Assembly (NCBI RefSeq): GCF_003711515.1
Contig: NW_021167081.1
Location: 4,139,166 to 4,203,165 of the forward strand
Source of the DNA: Sodiomyces alkalinus F11
Lineage: Eukaryota > Ascomycota > Sordariomycetes > Glomerellales > Plectosphaerellaceae
DNA: 64,000 nt
Direction: 5' to 3'
The notes below the pieces were generated by a model. That model did not search any database. It was not told the DNA's origin and saw only the letters and a list, made by a program, of their open reading frames with translations. Within the stretch, counting starts at the first letter, position 1; each line of letters begins with the position of its first letter. This document shows, in pieces, positions 56,900-64,000 of this stretch. The translations under genes were made by a program, and so were the position numbers.

Positions 56900-58300
56900 T
56901 CGAAATAGGATAAAGTATACAGGGGGCTTATCTTATGAAAGTGTAGCCGTAGCCGAGGTGCTAGAGAGAGGTTCTTATTCTCTAGTAACTGTATTTAGCT
57001 AACCGTTTCTGTTAGTTTTCTTTTAGCTATATATAGTAGGTTATCCTTTAAGGTAGCGATATTGCTTTTAAAGAACTGCCCTTTATTAAAGAGCACGTCG
57101 CGTATACAGATTATACGGTTACGTTATAGGCTAGGCACCTAGATACGGAAGATATGAATAGAATTATAGCTAACTAGATAGCCGATATAGGTATATAGCG
57201 CGAGGTGACTTTATAGCGTATTACTTGCCGTTAGAACGTCTCTCGTTATCGCGAACGCCGTATAACCGTAGCCTTTTAGGTATAATAGTATCGATTTACG
57301 GCCGAAAAGAATACAGTATAGGGAATACTAGTTAAGCCGTTAAATAGTTGTGCGGTTATACAGGTATACCCCCGCGGGTATGATTTCGGACTATATATAT
57401 TTAGGTAGATAGGCGTGAATTTTTATCGCTCTGCTTTTAACGATAATAATACCGCCATAGCGTTCGGTACCGCTATTCTAAGCGGGAGTCTTCGCTAAGG
57501 AGGACTCTAGTTAGATAGTAAAATCCTTTAATAAGGCCTAGATTTCGTTCGATTATATTAGCTTATTATTACTCTTAAGTACACGGACGTTTCGGTTAAA
57601 CTAGCGCTTAAACATTAGCAGGAACCCTTATATAATAGTATAAATATCCTCTGCTCTCTTCGACTTTATAGTATAGGTAGCGATAAAGCCGCTATATCGG
57701 TCTGTAAAGAATATAACCCTAATATTCTTATCGGTATTCCTAATAAAATCCGTAAAGTCTACCGCCTATTATTCTCTAGCGTAGGTAGGAGCCGTATATA
57801 GCCGTCGGCTAATTTATCGGGTGATTTTAGGCTACGTATAACTATCGTAATTCATGGTTATTAGACCTCTAACCTTAACGCTCTACGACTACTCTTCTAG
57901 GTGATTTAGCGATTTAGGGCCGGCGTGCCCTAGTCATAGATACTATAGTATACCCTTAGCATTACTAGTAGGTAGTACCGCACTTCGGGTACGCGGACCT
58001 AGAAAAGCAGTAGTAGGAGCGTTAGTGTCGTTAAAAGGTATATACTTAATAACGGTTTAATCGTGGTAGTTACGTAGCTTATATAAAATTTATCTATTAG
58101 CACGCTATAAATAGTTATTTGGCCTCCGTTAATTCTATTAGTATTCTTTATTACGGAGACGTTAGTTAGAGATTAAATTATACGTAAAGTCCTCATAGTA
58201 AGCGATGTTAAGGAGCTTAAAATTAAGGCTCCCGGTCGTTCCTTCTATCCGTATAATAACGGAGCCGAAGCCTTAGATAAAAAGAACCGAACGGCCCACG
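56900..58300 (-). pseudogene. Integrase of C3
   Basis: On the minus strand the core ends with ERYGGIIIVKSRAIKIHAYL near 57470-57410, like the NG-x-AER block of copia. AGVYLYNRTTI (about 57375-57343), YTYIGYLVSYNSIHIFRIWV (about 57195-57136) and RDVLFNKGQF follow, as in C1. Part of this interval is more RIP-mutated than C1. Confidence 0.78.
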
Positions 58301-59786
58301 ATAATATAATCCCCTTGCGTTATAGGTCTATAATTAGTAAAACGGGTAATATCGTTAAAGATAGAAATAGTGGCTCCGGAATTAAGGATAGTTAACTTCT
58401 ACAGAGGGTAATCTATAGCACCGCCCGCCGATAATACTGCTACGGGGACCTAGGCAAGGAATCTACCGCCCGGCTCCGTTATAGGCGCTATTATAGGCGC
58501 CGTACCCGGCTCCTCGGCCGGCAGCCGTAAGCCTCCTTAAGGGAGGCGGCCGTATACCCTTAGGCGACCTTCTTCTTATATGGCTTTATTTCGGTTATAG
58601 CTTTCTTTAGGTCGGAATCACTCTTAAGGAGCCTGCTTACTAAGTAGCTTATATTAGTTCCTCGATATTACTCTGAATTAGCCTGATTAAGAAATATATA
58701 CTAGTAATCCTTAAGAGGGTATCTCGGGATTAAGTACGCAGGATAGCCTTTAGTGCGTTCGTAGTAGGACTACTATCTTTTTAAGGAATTACTGGGTACT
58801 AACGATGAGATGGTATTATTATTTCCTCTTCCTCTTCCTTATCCTCCGCTAAGGCCACCGCCCTTACCTCTCTTATTAGTTAACAACAAGGAGGCCTCTA
58901 CGTTATCGCCCTCCTTTTTGGTATTAAGGGCAGGGAAAGCTACCGCGCGGTGGTCTTTACCGGATTACGTTATTAGATTATCGTACGATTCTAGCGTAGT
59001 AAGGGCTAATTTTACAGTATTAAAATCCTTTTCCACTACGTGAATCTAGGTAGTATTAAGGGGGCTTATACCCTTAAAGAAGTCGTTTACCTATACGTTA
59101 GGGTCCTTGAAGGCGTTATATTATAGCACGTAACTATAAGATTATACTATTAATCTATCTATTCCTTAATTTTCTTAACGTTATTCGGAGCCTTATAAAG
59201 GTGCTGTTTATACTAGTTTATAGTGGTCTTTTTACAGTTTACGATATAACCTATAGTATTGGTTTTCATAGCTTTATATACCTCGCTAGGCTTATCGCTA
59301 CGGAATAGGGCGTTAAATCTCAAGGGCGCGATAGAGGTAGTACGCCATGCGGCCACCGCTCCAATTTCTGATTCGTATCGTTCGAAAGCACGCTCCTTCT
59401 ACTTATATTCTTCGAAATCCTGACTATAGGCTACTCTTCCGGAAACTGTTTAAGTCTATCTAACGAGTATACTTACGTACTAGAGCCACTAAAGGGTAGT
59501 TAGCGTATATCAGAAGAGTAGGATAGGTAGGTTCTATAACGAGCTCTTTAGGTCGTAGATAGATCCAGACTCCGTTTACTTTCGCTATTATCGTGTACTA
59601 ATGGTTCTAGGACTCCTAGTCGGTATAGCTAGTATATATAGTCTTAGAGATCTCGGGTATCTCACTGGTTAAGTTATTATAGGTTAAAATTATAAGATTT
59701 GGTTAGTTATATCTCGCTATACCGGCCTGGCTAGTAAGGCTCTTAAAAGGTAGAAGAAAATAAGAATACAAGCTAAGACTCTTAAT
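58301..59786 (-). pseudogene. gag and protease region and leader of C3
   Basis: By position and by similarity of the leader to C1, this holds gag, on the minus strand. Frames are short and no knuckle is clearly readable. The plus-strand open frame at 58810-59043 is its shadow. The primer-binding candidate is at 59774-59786 (13 nt identical to 28061-28073 of C1 when reversed). Confidence 0.55.
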
Positions 59787-59792
59787 TGTTAA
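59787..59792. repeat. Target duplication TGTTAA (left) of the inverted-repeat element
   Basis: TGTTAA at 59787-59792 recurs at 60231-60236, where it is also the first six bases of the C3 LTR. Removing the element and one TGTTAA restores the PBS-LTR junction. Confidence 0.8.
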
Positions 59793-60230
59793 AGGGAATA
59801 ACTATCCGTTATATAAGTTCAGATATCTGCTATGTAAAACCCACTTTTTAGTGGGGCTATAAAGCTAGGCTCAAGCGTACAAAGTATCGCACCCAATGTG
59901 TATGTAGAGATTAGTCCACTTTATATAAGTGTCATCTATCTTATCAGTCCACACACGTAATAAGCCACAGGCAAAAACGAAGCTACTCTACATATCACCA
60001 CCTAACCTTATAATAACCGACGATATAACTAAAGATCGACCTTACGGCTCCGGCCTACCGTAGCAGGCTTTTGACTCGAGGGAGCTAGATAACACTTATA
60101 TAAAGTGGACTAATCTCTATATACAAATTGGGTACGATACTTTGTACACTTGAGCCTAGCTTTATGACCCTACTAAAAGTGGGTTTTATATAGGAGATAT
60201 CAGAACTTATATACCGGATAGTTATTCCCT
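59793..60230. mobile_element. 438-bp non-coding inverted-repeat element (MITE-like)
   Basis: Both ends form an imperfect terminal inverted repeat of about 145 bp (59793-59937 against 60086-60230) starting AGGGAATAACTATCC. Shared blocks include CATAAAGCTAGGCTCAAG-like and TTAGTCCACTTTATATAAGTG. No coding capacity. The bases keep normal CA/TG frequency, so it is hardly RIP-mutated although its host element is. The long repeats and 6-bp (or TTAA) duplication suggest a non-autonomous DNA transposon; the superfamily is not settled from the sequence. Confidence 0.85.
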
Positions 60231-60459
60231 TGTTAAATATAGCGTAACCGTAATAGAGTAAAATACGATGAGAATAGTTAGATTAAGAGGTTGTAAATTG
60301 ATTGGATAAAAGTCGTAAATTATCGAAAAAACGTATTATAAAAACGTGTAGTTACAGGAGGCCTAATTAGTGCCCAAAATCCTACGGATATCCACTTTTA
60401 GACCTGACCGCGTAAACGGCCGTTAGGCTATTCCGTAATCGAGGGACGTCTATACGACA
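60231..60459 (-). repeat. 5' LTR of C3
   Basis: 229-bp partner of 47212-47439, from TGTTAAATATAG to ACGACA. Beyond 60459 the sequence looks single-copy. Confidence 0.93.
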
Positions 60460-60784
60460 TTAGGCTTATGGCAATTTTAAGACAAAAGGCCATGTATCGA
60501 TCAACGTTTTACAACTTATATCGGCTTAGTAATTTGCATAGTATAGAGAAAGTTTATATTCGCTATAAACCTAATTGGGACTTCGAGTTTTAAATAAGTA
60601 TTTAAATAGTATACACCCAGAGTATTATTATTAGTCTCTAATAAACCAGATATATATAAAATTTAAAAGTATATTTTAGGTGTTTTTTATTATAAAAAGA
60701 ATAAAACTAAAGTAAGGAAATTATTTATTAAATGTATACTATAATGGAAAACTTTGAAGTATATTTAATATAGTTTGTATTTTA
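60460..60784. other. AT-rich, apparently single-copy spacer
   Basis: CA and TG are present at ordinary frequency (for example 60475-60530), then the stretch becomes very AT-rich. No coding frame or RNA gene was seen. It may be residual unique DNA. Confidence 0.5.
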
Positions 60785-63700
60785 CGACTATTATTATTAT
60801 TAATCTTACTCCGCTATTCTATCTAATCTATAAGAGGCTATTTAGGCTATATAGTCCTTCTTAGGTAGCTATAAAGCGGAAAGCCCGGGTGGCGAAAACC
60901 TTTATACTTATCTTTAGATAGAGTAATATTACTACGTGGCCGACATAGCCCCGGTTTATATCTTCTATATATCTAGATTATACCTTTAGGCTAGTAGCTA
61001 ACGGAAAGAGTAGTAGGCTATAGTTTGGGTTAGCCTAGGCTAATCGTTAGTAAGGGGGCGGGGGCCGAAAAGGTGCCGCGGCGTCTCCGCTATATAGCGG
61101 CCGCGGCACGCTGTCTCCGGCCTCCTTACGTCCCCGGGGATTATACCTATTATTCATTTTATTTAATTAATAAAGAGAAAAGGTAGGGCAGGCGTTCCTG
61201 CCTCCCTTAGGGGGGGGGGGGGTACTTACTATATCCGGCGGTAGGTAAGGAGGGTAGGGCTCCGCCTATACCCGAAAAAATGGTAGATAAATAATAGAAT
61301 TCGAGGTCCTTTTCCTTTTCCTCTTTTCCTTTCTATAACGCTACAGAGCACGCTATAGGTATCCCCCGTTACGTTCCCGCTTACGGCCTCGAAGGCTTAC
61401 CGTCGCGGCGTCGTGCTAACTAGTGATATCTTCTAGTTTTCCTGCTCTCGATTTATAATTTCCTTAGTCAGAACTAGTAAGTGGTGGTTTATAGGTGGCG
61501 TGGCGGTGGCGTGGGGTTAACTAGGTAGTACGATAATAGTAGTAATAATAAACTTAATATTAACTATAAATACAAGCAAAATATAAGTGTTTTTATATCG
61601 TGGCGGCACTATAGTGGTAGTATATTAATAACCGTAGATACCTCCCTCTAGTAATAATAATAACCGGTATACGTAAGGTACTATTCGAGTTATACCGTAT
61701 ATATACCTTAATAATACCGAAGTGGTATTATAATGGCTAAGCTATAGTAGTTACCTCCGTTATGGTAAGCGTCTAGGTAATTACCCGGATAACGTTTCCG
61801 CCTACACTAATACTACTAGTACCGGTGCCGTATACTTTTAATACGCTAATAGCCGGCGCCCCTATAAGAATATAAGCTATCACTATACCCTGGTAGTACC
61901 GTTAGTATATTAAAGTAATCTAATTAGTCGATAGGTCTCCCCGTTACGAAGAAGTAGTAATAGCGTCTTATTAACGCTTATAGTCTTTATATATCAGTAA
62001 AGGCTACTAGTAGCGATAGTATCGCTATAGTAAGTAGTATCCTTACGGTATCGCGGTAGCGCCGTACTAATAACCTATTAGGCTAAGGAGCGCCTAAAGA
62101 CGGTGGCTTTATCCTTTAGACGGGCTGTCTCTCGGGCGCTACCTTCCGGTCGCGGCTATAGCAGCACCTTATCGGTGGAGGCGACCTTATAGGATATGCT
62201 CCGCCGCGTCCGCCATATAGAGGCGATAGTAGGTATCCTGATAGATAACCATATACGTAGTCCTCTTTCGGTTCCGCTATAGCGCCTCCGCGATAGCAGA
62301 ATAACTAACCGGTTTTAGGACCTCGAGTATATTAAGAGCGGTGTTAGTGCCTCCGAGGGAGGTAAGGATAAGGCTATCGAGGAGTAAAGAGGGGGGGGAG
62401 GGCTATAGCCCGATAACGCTTTGATACCGCCGGGGTCCCGGCTAATAGGGCCCCTATTTAATACTAACTAGGTTATTATATCACTTCTTCCCCGCTACGG
62501 TACCGCCGCGTTCTCGTAGGCTTCTATAACTTTAAGGGTAAGGCGGAAGTCGTTAAGCCTTTTCCATTATAGGAACTATTTAGCTATCGCCCCGGCTTCG
62601 GTATCGTGGTCTAATACGTTATATAAATCCCCTCTAATTATAAGTGGCCTCCCCACGGCACCGAAGAGCTCCCTACGCTTTTCCTCGGTTATATCCTAGT
62701 AATAGAGCACTACGTGCTCCGATATTTCTGCCCCTCCGTCACCGTAGGGGCACCGTGTTATTAGAAATCCCGGCACCGTTACTTTTACTAAGAAGGCTTA
62801 TAGGCCTAGCTTTTCTAATCTAATTTAGGTAAGTACGGCGCTCTATAGCTTTAGTAGTCCTCTATATTTCCGGAGGGAGCGTTATATCGGGGGGCGGCTT
62901 AGTGCCGCTACGGTATAGGTAAAGGGCCTCTATATCTTTATCTAGATTTAACCTTAGTCCCTTATAAGGGCTTTCCTCGGGGCCGTGTTTCCGGTTTAGG
63001 TTCTTAGGGTATTAAGCTAGGCTATCCACGCGAGGGCCGTGTAGGTCCTATAGTATTAATTCGGTGCCGCTAAGGCTCTCGCTATAGCGTATACTCCGGC
63101 TAATATCTTATCGTCGGTTCCCTCCTCTTATATCTAGCGGACCTTCCGGGTAGTAAGGCTTAAGAGGTATAGGTTAAGGGGGGGGATAAAGGTCTCCTTT
63201 TCGAGGACCCTAACCGGTATAGCTTTATAGGCTCCGGCCACTAATTAAAGGCACCGGTTCTATACCGTTATAAGTGCCGCGGCAGGGCCTTTCCGGGGGC
63301 CGGCCCTTATTTTATAGACGGCCGAGGCGTAGTAGGCGATTACTAGTTATATTACTATAAGGTATAGCCTTTTTACGTCCGCGAAGCTATACCCCTACGC
63401 TACCGCGCTAAGCCTAGAAAGGGCGTATATTTAGGTGGCTAGTCGGCTTTTTACCTCTTTAGTGTTTTATCGGAAGTTAAGCTTCCTATTAAGCTAAACG
63501 CCTAAGAACTTTATCGCCTCCGCTATTAGTACCGAAGTAGCACCGAGGGGGAGCGGGGTAAGTAAGGGTTAACGTGACTTCGTGAAGGGGATATAGATAT
63601 ACTTAACTGGTTCGAACTATAATCCCCTCGCTATCTCTTAGTCTAGGTATATCCGTTACGCGTTAGCGAGGCGTTACCGCGTCTACGCCTCCGTGCTGCT

Positions 63701-64000
63701 AAAGGCGATAATATTCGTGTTATCGGTAAAACCTACTACTATTATTTTAAGGACCCTTTTTAGTTCTTCGTATAGAGTAAAGATATAAAGGATAAAGAGG
63801 ATAAGGGAGATCGGGGAGCCCTACGGTATACTACTATAGAGGTACCGTGGGGGGGCCGTTTTGTTATCGAGTAGTAACTAGGCTATACGGTCTTAGAGGA
63901 AGCTACTAATTAGGGTAGTAAGCTACCGGAGGAAGCTTTTCCTTTTAAGTACTCCGAGAAGGCGAGAATAGAGGATAGTATCGAAGGGGCTTTTAATATC
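60785..64000 (-). mobile_element. 3' part of a Tad-like LINE, running off the right edge
   Basis: On the minus strand, from the right edge to about 62500, a LINE ORF2 C-terminus is readable: the RT end, an EAIKFLGV-type block near 63515-63490 with NRKLNFR, then SRLAT-IYALSRL near 63440-63400. A C-terminal zinc motif region around 62780-62700 ends about 62500. A 3' tail follows, with a poly-G run at about 61211-61222 and simple repeats ATTATTATT near 60785. The rest of the element lies beyond 64000. It is not the same copy or close relative of the LINE at 37508. Confidence 0.75.
62510..64000 (-). pseudogene. LINE ORF2 C-terminal part (RT end to zinc region)
   Basis: The minus strand starts in RT (readable from the edge; the window cuts it), then has the sequence around 63545-63410 that resembles the segment of Tad RT after the catalytic site. 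Arg-rich linkers follow. Near 62780-62700 a Cys/His block appears as PGFLITRCPYGDGGAEISEH, matching the C-x2-C...H...C zinc motif at the end of these ORFs. It ends ENAAVP near 62510. Stops are RIP-type. Confidence 0.7.

Larger units (their letters stand above)
47212..60459 (-). mobile_element. Ty1/copia retrotransposon C3, split by G2 copy 2
   Basis: On the minus strand the element runs from its 5' LTR (60231-60459) through gag, protease, integrase and RT. It is interrupted by G2 copy 2 at 48241-55447, then ends with RNase H and the 3' LTR (47212-47439). Across the interruption the RT frame reads KIGSVLYVAVISRPDIAFTVSR in continuous phase, proof of nesting. The primer-binding candidate is identical to that of C1 (RC of 59774-59786). 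Outer flanks give no target duplication. Confidence 0.92.

Noticed and set aside
58810..59043. 77-codon plus-strand frame
   Set aside because: Antisense to the C3 gag region, Pro/Leu-rich complement of purine-rich coding sequence.

Overview
The window is almost entirely repeat-rich, mutation-riddled DNA from what looks like a filamentous ascomycete (Pezizomycotina) genome. CpA and TpG are nearly absent over most of it while TpA is in great excess, the signature of repeat-induced point mutation (RIP). Transposon reading frames are still readable by eye but are full of TAG/TAA where Gln or Trp codons stood. One gene escapes: an intact, intron-free gene for a mitochondrial Mdl1/ABCB10-type half ABC transporter on the minus strand (34173-36572). 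No rRNA, tRNA or CRISPR was seen.

Layout. 1-340 is the 5' end of a Tad1-like LINE on the minus strand, running off the left edge. 341-4300 is RIP-mutated DNA with two unrecognised coding relics. About 4300-11450 is a Ty3/gypsy element (G1, minus strand) with no LTR pair found. About 12635-27833 is a second Ty3/gypsy element (G2 copy 1, minus strand). It is split by a complete chromodomain-bearing Ty3/gypsy element (14166-22925, plus strand, 350-bp LTRs, TCTAG target duplication) and carries a 5'-truncated LINE (23983-24603). 27858-33500 is a Ty1/copia element (C1, plus). 33501-36624 is the single-copy island with the ABC transporter gene.

36625-47209 is a copia element (C2, plus) split by a 6.3-kb Tad-like LINE (37508-43765). 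47212-60459 is a third copia element (C3, minus), split by G2 copy 2 (48241-55447, plus, 214-bp LTRs, ACGGC duplication), and a 438-bp inverted-repeat element (59793-60230) sits at its LTR edge. About 60785-64000 is the 3' part of another LINE on the minus strand, running off the right edge.

The most unusual points are these. Both Ty3/gypsy families with a resolved 3' half carry a reading frame on the opposite strand between integrase and the 3' LTR; it keeps the same frame in two G2 copies and includes a Cys-rich stretch. A copia LTR lies 52 bp upstream of the ABC transporter ATG, so it occupies the expected promoter. The mutation is strikingly CpA-specific: CpG is largely spared, and this predicts which catalytic Asp and zinc-binding Cys/His codons were lost. 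Domain limits in the decayed elements are approximate (tens to hundreds of bases); LTR and target-duplication coordinates were read base by base.
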